Shown here: piece after piece, positions 1 through 8,652 of the stretch
How positions within the stretch are numbered: the stretch's first letter is position 1
Layout: each line of letters begins with the position of its first letter
NCBI GenBank assembly: GCA_028875245.1
Contig: JAPPEU010000039.1
Location: 1 to 64,000 of the forward strand
Direction of reading: 5' to 3'
DNA length: 64,000 bases
From: Chloroflexota bacterium
GTDB taxonomy: Bacteria > Chloroflexota > Anaerolineae > Aggregatilineales > Phototrophicaceae
Translations under genes and position numbers: made by a program
Notes under the pieces: model-generated
Told to the model about the DNA's origin: nothing
The model's database searches: none
Seen by the model: the letters and a program-made list of their open reading frames with translations, nothing else

Positions 1-36
1 GATGATTGAGCCTTTCTGACGTTTCCTTTCCACTAA

Positions 37-55
37 TTTTGAAGCGATTGCCCTG
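37..55 (+). repeat. Copy of an 18-19 bp repeat end
   Basis: The sequence TTTTGAAGCGATTGCCCTG recurs at 8889-8906 (without the first T) and, inverted, at 8653-8669, where the two copies bound a MITE-like unit. This copy probably marks the right end of another such element that begins left of the window. The following TCAC resembles the ACAC after the second copy. Confidence 0.6.
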
Positions 56-73
56 TCACCGGCCCGCATTCAA

Positions 74-102
74 TTGTCATGATATGCGAGCGGGCGTATA
101 AT
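74..102 (+). promoter_or_regulatory. Sigma-70-type promoter of the SGNH cluster
   Basis: TTGTCA (74-79), a 17 bp spacer, then a perfect TATAAT (97-102). The ATG at 101 lies inside the -10 box, so it cannot be the start codon of a transcript made here. The predicted start of transcription is near 109. Confidence 0.7.
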
Positions 103-169
103 GCGAAATTGGACGCCGAAGAGACCGAACGATAGGGCGTCAAGTCGAGGGTCAGCGGAGTCAACTGTC

Positions 170-1495
170 ATGCGCGGTGTCGTCCTCAATCTGCTTTTCG
201 CCATGGGCGTTCTTGTCGCTGTTTTCGGCCTGGCGGTGGACTTCATCATGCCCGGCGCCAGCCCGGGTTTCAATCTTCCCCAGGTTCTCATCATCTTCGC
301 TGGTGTGCTGCTGGCCTACGGCTCGCGTCGATTGCGCCGGGATGGCCTGCCCCGCTGGTTGGGCGAAGCGCGCAAGAACCTCGCCCGGGGCTTCGCAATC
401 ACCCTGGTTACGCTGCTTGCGCTCGAAATCGCCCTGACCATTTTTGGCGCCCCTACTTTTTATCCAACCGAGTTCTCTGACGAGCCTTTGGAGCAGGCGC
501 CCTGGTGGGCCTGTGATGAGAAGGGTTGCCGCTTTGTTTACGATGCCATCGTCTCCGCCTGCGATGATGGCCCGTTAGCCAAACGCGAGTGCATCGTAAA
601 TCGGCAGGGATATGCTGACAGCGACGAATTTACAATCGACGAGCGAGCAGACGAGCGCCGGCGGATTCTGATGCTCGGCGATTCATTCACGCAGGGCTAT
701 ATGGCGGGTGTTGGCGATTCCTTTGTGGAGACGCTTGAGGCCGACATTCCGAACGCGCTCGTATGGAATGCGGGCATCGGCGGGACCGGCACCAATCAGG
801 CGGTGCTGACGTTCTCCGCTCTTGGGCCGCTCTTCAAGCCCCATTTGACCGTGCTGGGCTTTTTCACCGGCAATGACTTTTGGGACAATCTTTTCCCGCT
901 GGATTCCAGAATTCGTTTCATCAATGCCGACGGTTCTATTGAGGCTGTCCGGTATTATGTGCTTGATCAAGCCAGCAATCCGGTGCGGCTTGAGCTGACC
1001 GCCGGGCTGGTCGAGTTTGCCCGCGCCGGCAAGCTGCCCATCCCCAATGAATTCGAGCGCTTGCTCGGCAATACCAGGCTTGGGAGCCTCCTGCTGCAAT
1101 TGAAGCAGCGCATCGACGGCATCACCGTGCCCGGCGATCCGCATTTCGCGCGCGCAACTGAACTCACGCGCGGATACTTGAGCGCGCTCAAAAATGATGT
1201 GAATTCAACAGGTTCCGAATTTCTGGTTTTGGTGATTCCCTCCCGGGTTGACGTACCGCCGCCCAAGATGCGTTACGAGACCTTGATAGAGATTTTGCAT
1301 GAGCTTGAGATAGCCTATTTGGACCCGGGGGGCATCATTCAAGCGCCGGGCGATTTCGCCGCTTTTCCGGATGTTCATTGGAACAGCGCGGGCCATCAAA
1401 AGGTCGGCGCGCTCTTGAGCGAATGTGTTAAGGCGTTTCACGATAGCGGCAGCTTCGCCGACTGTCGACATGTGACAATTCCAAATGGCCGCTGA
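170..1495 (+). CDS. Membrane-anchored SGNH/GDSL-family protein, paralog 1 of 3
   Basis: 441 residues from ATG 170, chosen because GGAG at 157-160 is well spaced, the upstream in-frame ATG (101) sits in the promoter, and the length then matches the two downstream paralogs (441 and 440). Three hydrophobic helices fill the first 115 or so residues. They are followed by an SGNH hydrolase-like domain: LGDSFTQGY (block I Ser), NAGIGGTGTNQ (block II), GNDFWDN (block III) and DVHWNSAGH (block V, Asp401/His403), the D-x-H-W form seen in AlgX/AlgJ-like enzymes. Six cysteines are conserved in all three paralogs, in the WWxC...C...C...C region and near the C-terminus, which suggests disulfides in an extracytoplasmic domain. 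An ester hydrolase or acyltransferase acting on envelope glycans is inferred; the substrate is unknown. It overlaps the next gene by 11 nt. Confidence 0.75.
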   Translation: MRGVVLNLLFAMGVLVAVFGLAVDFIMPGASPGFNLPQVLIIFAGVLLAYGSRRLRRDGLPRWLGEARKNLARGFAITLVTLLALEIALTIFGAPTFYPTEFSDEPLEQAPWWACDEKGCRFVYDAIVSACDDGPLAKRECIVNRQGYADSDEFTIDERADERRRILMLGDSFTQGYMAGVGDSFVETLEADIPNALVWNAGIGGTGTNQAVLTFSALGPLFKPHLTVLGFFTGNDFWDNLFPLDSRIRFINADGSIEAVRYYVLDQASNPVRLELTAGLVEFARAGKLPIPNEFERLLGNTRLGSLLLQLKQRIDGITVPGDPHFARATELTRGYLSALKNDVNSTGSEFLVLVIPSRVDVPPPKMRYETLIEILHELEIAYLDPGGIIQAPGDFAAFPDVHWNSAGHQKVGALLSECVKAFHDSGSFADCRHVTIPNGR

Positions 1496-2810
1496 GAAAA
1501 TGACCCGCTGGGCGCTGAATGCGGCTGTTGCATTTGGCGCGCTGCTAGCGCTCTTCGGCCTCGGCATCGATTATCTCTTGCCGGGCGCCAGCCCCGGATT
1601 GAACCTGCCGCAACTGCTCATCATCGCCGCCGGCTTGGCGCTGGCGCTCGGCGCGCTGCTCCTGAGCCGCCCCGGGCTCAGGCGCCGGGCGTCGGGCAGG
1701 CCCGTCTTCTCCGCCACCATTGTGATTGGGATAACGCTGCTGCTGCTGGAGTTGCTGTTGACGGCTGCCGGAATCGCCACCTATTTCTTCAGTTCGCCGC
1801 CTGGGATAGTCGTCCGGCCGGTAGACTGGTGGGTATGCGCCGCGCCGGGTTGTCACTATGAGTATGAGAAGGCCATGGCGGCCTGCCAGGATGGGAGCCT
1901 CTCCGGCCGCCATTGCCGCTTGAACCGCCAAGGATTCGCCGATTCACAAGACTTCATAGCGCCGCCGGAAACTGAAGCGCGGCATCGCATTCTCGCCCTG
2001 GGCGACTCATTCACATTTGGCATGTCAGCCGACGCCGGGCTGTCTTTTGTGGAGATTCTCGAGTCGAGAAACCCGCAGGCCCTCGTTTGGAATGCCGGGA
2101 TGCCCGGAACGGGGACCCATCAGGCGGTCGCATCTTTTAAGCATTTTGCGCCGCAGCTGCGTCCAGAGCTGACCATCCTGGGCTTTTACATGAACGATTT
2201 CGCCGATAACCTGCTGCCGATTGACCGGGCGCTGCGGGCCCTGGACCCGGAAAATAGAATAGCAAGCGTCAACTATCATTTTTATGATACTTGGGGCAAT
2301 GTTTTCGCGACGGACAAAGAGACGGCATTGCGCTACTACGGGCACGCCGTGGGGCCGCCGCGCAGCCGCGTCGAACATGCCATCGGGACCACCCGCCTCG
2401 GGACGCTGCTGTTGCGTCTGCGTGATGCCCTGGGCCGGCTGTCCGGCGCGCTCCCGGCCAGGCAATCCGAAGCCACGCGCGGCTACCTGGCTGATCTGCG
2501 TGACCTGGCGCAAGCTCATGGCAGCGATTTGCTCGTGCTCGTTATTCCTCACCGGGCTGACATAGCGGCGCCGGGCGATGAGTTTCGAGCGGCGATCCGG
2601 CTCTTGGAAGAAGAGGGCATTCCCTATTTGAATCCTGTTCAATCGCTGAATGCGCCCGCCGACTACATGGAAGCGCCGAATAACCACTGGAATAGCGCGG
2701 GGCACCAGAAAGCCGGCGCGCTTTTGAGCGGCTGTGTAGAAAAATACCTGGTCACTAAATCCCTTGCGGATTGCGAAAACGTGGTTATGCCAACCCGTCC
2801 GATTCAGTAG
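1485..2810 (+). CDS. Membrane-anchored SGNH/GDSL-family protein, paralog 2 of 3
   Basis: 441 residues with the same plan as the gene before it: N-terminal membrane helices, then an SGNH domain with LGDSFTFGM, NAGMPGTGTHQ and MNDFADN, and the same six-cysteine pattern. The block V motif reads NNHWNSAGH, so the Asp that normally precedes the catalytic His (Asp401 in paralog 1) is Asn399 here; activity may be reduced or different. The start overlaps the end of paralog 1, indicating translational coupling. An alternative start is ATG 1500, which removes five residues. Confidence 0.73.
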   Translation: MAAEKMTRWALNAAVAFGALLALFGLGIDYLLPGASPGLNLPQLLIIAAGLALALGALLLSRPGLRRRASGRPVFSATIVIGITLLLLELLLTAAGIATYFFSSPPGIVVRPVDWWVCAAPGCHYEYEKAMAACQDGSLSGRHCRLNRQGFADSQDFIAPPETEARHRILALGDSFTFGMSADAGLSFVEILESRNPQALVWNAGMPGTGTHQAVASFKHFAPQLRPELTILGFYMNDFADNLLPIDRALRALDPENRIASVNYHFYDTWGNVFATDKETALRYYGHAVGPPRSRVEHAIGTTRLGTLLLRLRDALGRLSGALPARQSEATRGYLADLRDLAQAHGSDLLVLVIPHRADIAAPGDEFRAAIRLLEEEGIPYLNPVQSLNAPADYMEAPNNHWNSAGHQKAGALLSGCVEKYLVTKSLADCENVVMPTRPIQ

Positions 2811-2850
2811 AATATGATGTTGTAGCGCCATTGGGCGCGGCCGCGCGCTC

Positions 2851-4173
2851 ATGGGCAAAAGGCAGGGCATGGCACAGCGGGCACTGAAAATCGTCGCCTT
2901 ATTTGGCTTGGCAATCGCCGCCGCCGGGTTCGGTTTTGACTTGCTGCCCGATACGCGCCCCGGCCTGCATTCGCTACAGATATTGGTCATCATCAGCGGC
3001 TTGCTCATCAGCCTGCTTGCTTTCGCGGCGCTGCGTCTTTCGCGGCGCAAGGTCTTGCCCAAGTTCAAGAGCGCGCTTCTGAAGGCTATGGCCGTCGCAG
3101 TCTTGACCCTGGCCGCCCTGGAACTTGTCCTCAGCGCAATCGGATACGAGACCTATTTTCCCCAGGACGCGCCCGACGAATTTGTGCAGCCGGCGCCCTG
3201 GTGGAGCTGTGAGGACCCGGCCTGCCACTACGTTCAAGCTGAAATGACAAAAGCCTGCGCCAGCGGTCAGATGTCCGGGCGTTATTGCATCGTGAACAGG
3301 CAGGGCTTCCACGACAGTCAAGATTTCGTCTTCAGCCCCGCGCTCGAAGGGCGCACGAGGGTGCTGGCGCTGGGCGACTCCTTCACATTTGGCGAGGAAG
3401 CCGATATTGGCAAATCCTATGTGGAGACGATTGAAGCGCGATTGCCGGGGACGGAGCTCTGGAATACGGGCATCTTCGGCGTCGGCACAAATCAAGCGCT
3501 GGCGGCCTTCCAAATGTTCGCGCCGATTATGAAGCCGCATTTGACCATTTACGGTTTCTACACCAACGATTTCTTCGATAACCTGTTCCCGGTTGACGGC
3601 TACTTCGTCGGCATCACGGAGGCTGGCGAAGTGGTCAAATTGCAGCAGTATCACCTGGATCCCTGGGGCAATGTGACCAAGCTGGAAAACCAGCGAATGC
3701 TGTATTATCGCTGGAGCGGGGTGGAAGCGCCGGCGAATGAATTCGAGCGCTTGCTCGGCGCGACACGCCTCGGTTCGCTTTTCCTCAGCGCCGTCGACAC
3801 CCTGGGCAAGCAATTGCAATTCGCGCAGCAGGCGCAATTCAACCGCAAGCTGGAATTAACGCGCGCATACTTGCGTGATCTGCGCGACGCCAGCGAGGCG
3901 CATGGCAGCCAGCTCCTGATCATGCTGATCCCGCGTTATACCGATTTGCAGCGCCCGGGCGACGAGTTTCGCCTGGCGATTGCGCTGTTTGAAGAGCTCG
4001 GCATCAGCTATTTCAGTCCGCGTGAAGCGCTTGACGCAACGACGGATTATGCGCCAGACTGGCACTGGAACAACGCCGGTCACCAAAAAGTCGGCGCGCT
4101 GCTCAGCGACTGCATTGAAGCGCTCAGCGCCGGCGGCGCCCTTGCCGACTGCGACTATGTGGTCGCGCCCTAA
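2851..4173 (+). CDS. Membrane-anchored SGNH/GDSL-family protein, paralog 3 of 3
   Basis: 440 residues, with N-terminal hydrophobic helices followed by LGDSFTFGE, NTGIFGVGTNQ, TNDFFDN and DWHWNNAGH (Asp403/His405), so the catalytic set looks complete. The six conserved cysteines are present. It lies 40 nt after paralog 2 in the same transcription unit. A stretch encoding NEFERLLG is identical at DNA level in paralogs 1 and 3 (near 1046 and 3736), which points to recent duplication, gene conversion or strong constraint. The role in envelope glycan acyl chemistry is inferred from the family only. ATG 2869 is an alternative start. Confidence 0.73.
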   Translation: MGKRQGMAQRALKIVALFGLAIAAAGFGFDLLPDTRPGLHSLQILVIISGLLISLLAFAALRLSRRKVLPKFKSALLKAMAVAVLTLAALELVLSAIGYETYFPQDAPDEFVQPAPWWSCEDPACHYVQAEMTKACASGQMSGRYCIVNRQGFHDSQDFVFSPALEGRTRVLALGDSFTFGEEADIGKSYVETIEARLPGTELWNTGIFGVGTNQALAAFQMFAPIMKPHLTIYGFYTNDFFDNLFPVDGYFVGITEAGEVVKLQQYHLDPWGNVTKLENQRMLYYRWSGVEAPANEFERLLGATRLGSLFLSAVDTLGKQLQFAQQAQFNRKLELTRAYLRDLRDASEAHGSQLLIMLIPRYTDLQRPGDEFRLAIALFEELGISYFSPREALDATTDYAPDWHWNNAGHQKVGALLSDCIEALSAGGALADCDYVVAP

Positions 4174-4218
4174 GGAGTGGTGAATATTGAGTATCGTCCT
4201 TGTCCCGCACGCGATTCT

Positions 4219-4317
4219 GCAGGGGCGTTTCACCGAAACGCCCGCTTGCATGGTCGAACGCCAGCAAGCTACGTTGTAGATTTGCTGCGTGTAGAGGCGT
4301 GCCGGTGGCTCGCCCAC
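4219..4317. repeat. Two short palindromes (REP-like pair, partly eroded)
   Basis: The first palindrome has arms GGGCGTTTC (4223-4231) and GAAACGCCC (4235-4243) around ACC. The second (about 4291-4317) is of the GTAGAGGCG / GGCTCGCCC type and is imperfect. Both belong to the palindrome family found in many gaps of this window. The rest of the 193 bp gap shows no gene. Confidence 0.6.
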
Positions 4318-4366
4318 GCTTGCTAAAGATTTGAAGCTGCTTTTTCGCATGATTAAGTTTTAGCCC

Positions 4367-5746
4367 ATGACCAAGCGACGCAGTTCATTCATCTGCTCAA
4401 ATTGCGGCAAACGCAGCCCCGCTTTCTTCGGGCGTTGTCCTCAATGCCGCCAGTTTGACACAATGGTCGAACAGCTGGAAGAAGCGCGCCCGAGCTCCCG
4501 GCAGCAAGCCCGCTCCGGCGGAAAAACCCCGGCGCGCGCGACGCTGCTGTCAGAAGTCGTCCTGGGCGACGACGCTCGCATTCCCGTGCCGATTGCGGAG
4601 TTCAGCCGTGTGCTTGGCGGCGGTCTGGTGCCAGGCAGTCTGGTTCTGCTCGGGGGTGAACCCGGCATCGGCAAGTCGACGCTTGTTCTGGAGATGTCTG
4701 CCTTGTTGGCGCGCGCGCAGGGCGATGTGCTCTACGTCAGCGGCGAGGAGAGCGCGCAGCAGATCAAGCTGCGGGCGGACCGCCTGGGATTGGGGGCGCC
4801 CGGCCTGCACCTGCTGACGGAGACCGATCTTGACCAGGTCATTCAGCAGGTCACGGCGCTTGAGCCGGCGCTGGCGGTGATTGATTCGATTCAGACCATG
4901 CGCGTCGCCGAGCTGACGTCTTCGCCCGGCCTGGTCAGCCAGGTGCGCGAATGCGCGATACGCTTGCAGGACCTGGCGAAGCGCGCTGGCGTAACCGTCT
5001 TGCTGATCGGCCATGTGACCAAAGACGGCCACATTGCCGGGCCGCGCGCGCTGGAACATATCGTTGATGTGGTGCTCATGCTCGAGGGCGATCCTTTCGG
5101 GCAATACCGGCTCCTGCGCGGGGTCAAGAATCGCTTCGGCGCCACCAGCGAGGTCGGCGTGTTTGAGATGCGCGGGGGCGGTTTGGCGCCGGTCGAGAAT
5201 CCGTCGGCGGTATTTCTCGAAGAGCGGGTGATCAACGCGCCCGGCTCCGCCATCGCGATTACGATGGAAGGCAGCCGTCCCCTGCTTGTTGAGCTGCAGG
5301 CCTTGACCAGCCCGTCGGCTTTTGGCAATCCGCGGCGGACGCCCAATGGCATCGACATCAACCGCCTGCTGCTGATCAGCGCTGTATTGAGCAAGCGGAT
5401 CGGGCTGAAACTCTGGGAGCAGGATGTCTTCGTCAATGTCATCGGCGGCTTGCGAATATCGGAGCCGGCGTCGGACCTGGCGTTGGCGCTGGCGATCGCG
5501 TCCAGCTATTTCGATCGCGCGCTGCCGGCTGATATCGCCATCGTCGGCGAGGTCGGTTTGAGCGGCGAGCTCAGGCGAGTCGGGCAGTTGGCGGCGCGTT
5601 TGAACGAGGCGCGGAAGATCGGCTTCAAGCGCGCGCTGGTTCCAAGGCTGCCGCGCCGGGGCGGGGACATGATACCGGCCGGCATCGAACTGATTGAAGC
5701 GCCGAGCCTGGCGGAGGCCCTCCGCGCGGTCTTGCCCCCTGATTGA
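4367..5746 (+). CDS. radA: DNA repair protein RadA
   Basis: 459 residues, the usual length. A C4 zinc finger (Cys10, Cys13, Cys24, Cys27) is followed by a RecA-like ATPase with Walker A GEPGIGKST (about 97-105), the RadA-specific KNRFG motif (about 254-258), and a C-terminal Lon-protease-like domain (ISAVLSKRIGLKL onwards, ending with the GEVGLSGELRRV region). RadA is a hexameric DNA helicase that promotes branch migration during recombinational repair and natural transformation. It stands alone here, between palindromic repeats, with asnS convergent downstream. Confidence 0.95.
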   Translation: MTKRRSSFICSNCGKRSPAFFGRCPQCRQFDTMVEQLEEARPSSRQQARSGGKTPARATLLSEVVLGDDARIPVPIAEFSRVLGGGLVPGSLVLLGGEPGIGKSTLVLEMSALLARAQGDVLYVSGEESAQQIKLRADRLGLGAPGLHLLTETDLDQVIQQVTALEPALAVIDSIQTMRVAELTSSPGLVSQVRECAIRLQDLAKRAGVTVLLIGHVTKDGHIAGPRALEHIVDVVLMLEGDPFGQYRLLRGVKNRFGATSEVGVFEMRGGGLAPVENPSAVFLEERVINAPGSAIAITMEGSRPLLVELQALTSPSAFGNPRRTPNGIDINRLLLISAVLSKRIGLKLWEQDVFVNVIGGLRISEPASDLALALAIASSYFDRALPADIAIVGEVGLSGELRRVGQLAARLNEARKIGFKRALVPRLPRRGGDMIPAGIELIEAPSLAEALRAVLPPD

Positions 5747-5818
5747 GCGGCGGGGGCCACTCGGTGTTCTCATTCTTTATGAAGCTTCTGGATTCCATCT
5801 TCAAGGGTTTCAGAAGCC

Positions 5819-6016
5819 GTAGGGGCGAGACGGTGGCTCGCCCGAAAACGTATCCTATCGCCACGACTGGCGAGACAAGGGGCCCGCAGACACTGATCGT
5901 CTCTCGTCCCTGTTTTATTCGCCAATTTGGATTCTCTTGTAGGGGCGTCTCGCTGAGACGCCCTCGTTGCAGACGTCCGAATCATTCCTGTGGGCGTTTC
6001 AGCGAAACGCCCCTAC
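5819..6016. repeat. REP-like palindromes, including a complete 78 bp head-to-head pair (5939-6016)
   Basis: 5819-5843 is a single unit (GGGGCGAGAC ... GGCTCGCCC). 5939-6016 is a full pair bounded by TGTAGGGGCG and CGCCCCTACA; inside are GGGCGTCTC/GAGACGCCC (5943-5963, loop GCT) and GGGCGTTTC/GAAACGCCC (5992-6012, loop AGC). The 340 bp gap from 5747 to 6086 holds these and no gene; an inverted repeat GCTTCTG/CAGAAGC (5784-5817) lies just after radA without a T-tract. Confidence 0.7.
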
Positions 6017-6086
6017 AGAATTCGACGTAAGAGCGGGCGGCCAGATAGGGCGCCACTACAGTTCTGTTGTTAAGCGGACAAGCCCT

Positions 6087-7451
6087 TTACGGATATTTCC
6101 GGTTGAGCAGGCGGGCGTAGGGGATCGTCTCGCGCACGTGGCTCAGCCCGCAGATCCAGGCGACCGTGCGTTCAACGCCGATGCCGAAGCCGGCATGAGG
6201 CACGCTGCCGAACTTGCGCAGATCGAGATACCACTGGTAGGCTTCTCGCCCTAGCCCCATCTTGTCGATGTTGGCCGCCAACAGTTCTTCGTCGTGGATG
6301 CGCTCGCTCCCGCCAATGATTTCGCCGTAGCCTTCGGGCGCCAGCAGATCGACGCTGCGGCAGACCTCGGGCCGCCCCGCCACCGGCGTCATGTAAAAGG
6401 CTTTAACTGCGGTTGGATAATGGTAGACGAAGACCGGCTTGTCGAAGCTCTCCGCGAGCGCCGTCTCGTGCGGACTGCCAAAGTCCTCACCCCATTCGAT
6501 CGCCAGCTCCGCCTTCGCCGCGGGATCGTCCAGCTGCCGCTGCCGTTCTTGCAGGCGCGCGACGGCGTCATCGTAACTGATGCGCGCGAATGGCGGCGTA
6601 ATCGCCTTCAGTTTGTCGATGTCGCGTTCAATGATGGCGAGCTCGCCCGCGCGCTCCGCCAGCACTTGCGCCACAACGTATGCCACCATGCCTTCTTCAA
6701 TGTCCATCAACTCTTCCAGGCTGCAGAAGGCGATCTCCGGCTCCAGCATCCAGAATTCGATCAGATGGCGGCGCGTTTTTGATTTCTCGGCGCGAAAGGT
6801 AGGCCCGAAGCAATACACTTTGCCAAAGGCCATGATGTTGGCTTCGTTATAAAGTTGACCCGTCTGCGCCAGGAAAGCGTTCTCGCCAAAATAATCCACG
6901 TCGAAGAGCGTGGTCGTCTCTTCGCCGGCGGCCGGCGTGATGATCGGCGTATCAACCAGCAGAAAGCCTTGCTCGTCCAGCCAATCGCGCATGGCTTTGA
7001 TGATGGTCGCGCGTATCCGCAAGATCGCCCATTGCCGATTGCTGCGCAGCCACAGGTGCCGGTGGTTCATCAGGAATTCGGTGCCGTGTTCTTTGGGGCT
7101 GATGGGATATTCCTGCGCCAGCTGCAAGATTTCCAGCTCCTGGATGCCGATTTCAAAACCGGGGGGAAAGCCGGGCGCGCGGTCATCGGCGCGCACGGTC
7201 CCGCGGATGATGACGGATGATTCTTGCGTCAGCGCGCGGACGGCTTCAAACTGGGCCGGCGCCATCTCTTTCTTGAAGGCGACGCATTGCGCTTGCCCGC
7301 TGCCGTCGCGCAGCAGGATGAATTGCAGACGGCCTTTGCCGGTCTTGTTGTAGACCCAGCCGCGCACCCTGACAGCTTGTCCCTCGTATGCCGCGATATC
7401 CTTGATCTGAATGAGTTTCGCCACACTCAATTCCTTCTGTGACATGTTCAA
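6087..7451 (-). CDS. asnS: Asparaginyl-tRNA synthetase
   Basis: 454 residues. An N-terminal OB-fold anticodon-binding domain (about 17-110, VRGWVYNKTGKGRLQFI) is followed by a class IIb catalytic core with motif 2 around 219-239 (FRAEKSKTRRH, then the EFWMLEPE segment) and motif 3 GFGIGVERTVAW near the C-terminus. It charges tRNA-Asn with asparagine. The AsnRS assignment rather than AspRS rests on the FRAEKSKTRRHL/EFWMLEPE signature and the short length without the bacterial AspRS insertion. An extended -10 promoter lies just upstream at 7463-7474. The initiating Met could also be Met3. Confidence 0.95.
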   Translation of the reverse strand: MNMSQKELSVAKLIQIKDIAAYEGQAVRVRGWVYNKTGKGRLQFILLRDGSGQAQCVAFKKEMAPAQFEAVRALTQESSVIIRGTVRADDRAPGFPPGFEIGIQELEILQLAQEYPISPKEHGTEFLMNHRHLWLRSNRQWAILRIRATIIKAMRDWLDEQGFLLVDTPIITPAAGEETTTLFDVDYFGENAFLAQTGQLYNEANIMAFGKVYCFGPTFRAEKSKTRRHLIEFWMLEPEIAFCSLEELMDIEEGMVAYVVAQVLAERAGELAIIERDIDKLKAITPPFARISYDDAVARLQERQRQLDDPAAKAELAIEWGEDFGSPHETALAESFDKPVFVYHYPTAVKAFYMTPVAGRPEVCRSVDLLAPEGYGEIIGGSERIHDEELLAANIDKMGLGREAYQWYLDLRKFGSVPHAGFGIGVERTVAWICGLSHVRETIPYARLLNRKYP

Positions 7452-7462
7452 GCACGTCCGTG

Positions 7463-7474
7463 ATTATAGCATAA
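7463..7474 (-). promoter_or_regulatory. Extended -10 promoter of asnS
   Basis: On the minus strand the sequence reads TTATGCTATAAT: TATAAT preceded by TGC, the extended -10 form. The same 12-mer lies before moeA and, with one change, before the TIR gene. No good -35 hexamer is seen, which fits an extended -10 promoter. Confidence 0.55.
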
Positions 7475-7487
7475 GCGAAGCGGTCTT

Positions 7488-8561
7488 TTACTTTGGTACA
7501 TAGTTCTCAATGTTATCCGCCGATACCTCAATCAGGGAGCCGGCGGCGGCGCGCAGCAAGCGATCCCAGAGCGCCAGCCCCAAGCCCTGTTTCTCCGGCG
7601 CTCGCGCCACAATTGTATCCAGCCCGCGCCGGTCCAGCGCCCGCATGGCGGCGAACAATCGCAGCGCGGCTTCCTCGGCATTGGCGCCGAGCCTCTCAAT
7701 CGGTATGTTGAGGTCGGCAAATTGAAGGGCGTCGGCGTCGCTCGCCAGCAGGCCGACATTGTCGCAGCGGGCGATTTCCGCGCGCATCGCGGCGCTGACC
7801 GCGGCCTCATCGGCGCCGGAAAAGAGCAGAAGACGGGCGCGCGGCGAATAGTGCCGCAGCATGGCGCCTGGCGCCGGCGCAACCTGATCATCGCCCAGAT
7901 AATGCGGCGCATAATCCAGCGCCGGGCAGAGCGCGCGCAGGGCTTCCAATGAAAGGCCGCCCGGGCGCAAGAGGCGAGGCGGGTCATCAACCAGGCTGAG
8001 GATGGTCGATTCAACGCCGATGGATGTCGGGCCGGCGTCAAGCAGGACATCGACAAGACCGGCGAGATCATCCAGGACATGCTGAGCGCGGGTGGGGCTG
8101 GGGCGGGAGAACTTGTTCGCGCTCGGCGCTGCGATGGGCCGGGCCGCCGCCCGCAGAAGCGCCTGCGCCACCGGATGATTGGGCATACGCAGGGCGACCG
8201 TGTCGAGGCCGGCCGTCAGATTGTCGGGTATGCCACCCGATTTTTTCAGCACCAGCGTCAAAGGGCCCGGCCAAAACTGTTGAGCGAGTTCGAGCGCCAG
8301 GTCCGGTATGTCCCGCGCGACCAGCGGCAATTGCTCGAAGTTGGCGATATGCGCGATCAGCGGGTCGTTGGCGGGGCGCCCCTTGGCGGCGAAAATCTTC
8401 GCGACCGCCGCCGCGTCCATAGCATTGGCGCCCAGCCCGTAAACAGTCTCGGTGGGAAAAGCGACCAAAGCGCCCGCCAGGATCGTCCGGCCGGCGACGC
8501 CTATCGCCGCTCCGTCGGGTAACTTGGCATCAAGGCGGAAGACTCGTGTTTGTTTCGGCAT
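7488..8561 (-). CDS. tsaC: L-threonylcarbamoyladenylate synthase (Sua5-type TsaC)
   Basis: 357 residues. An N-terminal YrdC domain contains the FPTETVYGLGANAMD signature and the APSANKFSRPSPT segment that contacts nucleotide. After a linker comes a C-terminal Sua5 domain (about 240-345), so this is the long two-domain form rather than the short TsaC. It makes threonylcarbamoyl-AMP from Thr, bicarbonate and ATP for t6A37 of ANN-decoding tRNAs. It lies 36 nt upstream of asnS on the same strand, but asnS has its own promoter-like element in between. Confidence 0.93.
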   Translation of the reverse strand: MPKQTRVFRLDAKLPDGAAIGVAGRTILAGALVAFPTETVYGLGANAMDAAAVAKIFAAKGRPANDPLIAHIANFEQLPLVARDIPDLALELAQQFWPGPLTLVLKKSGGIPDNLTAGLDTVALRMPNHPVAQALLRAAARPIAAPSANKFSRPSPTRAQHVLDDLAGLVDVLLDAGPTSIGVESTILSLVDDPPRLLRPGGLSLEALRALCPALDYAPHYLGDDQVAPAPGAMLRHYSPRARLLLFSGADEAAVSAAMRAEIARCDNVGLLASDADALQFADLNIPIERLGANAEEAALRLFAAMRALDRRGLDTIVARAPEKQGLGLALWDRLLRAAAGSLIEVSADNIENYVPK

Positions 8562-8652
8562 TTACGTCTTTTGGAAGTTTTCCTGTGTTGACGTAGCCGG
8601 CATATTCTACCACAGCCTTTCGCAAGTCACGCTTCAGCTCACACAACTAAGT

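Noticed and set aside
2025..3068. Minus-strand frame of 347 residues opposite the SGNH genes
   Set aside because: Antisense shadow; low-complexity, Arg/Gln-rich translation, no promoter or ribosome site.
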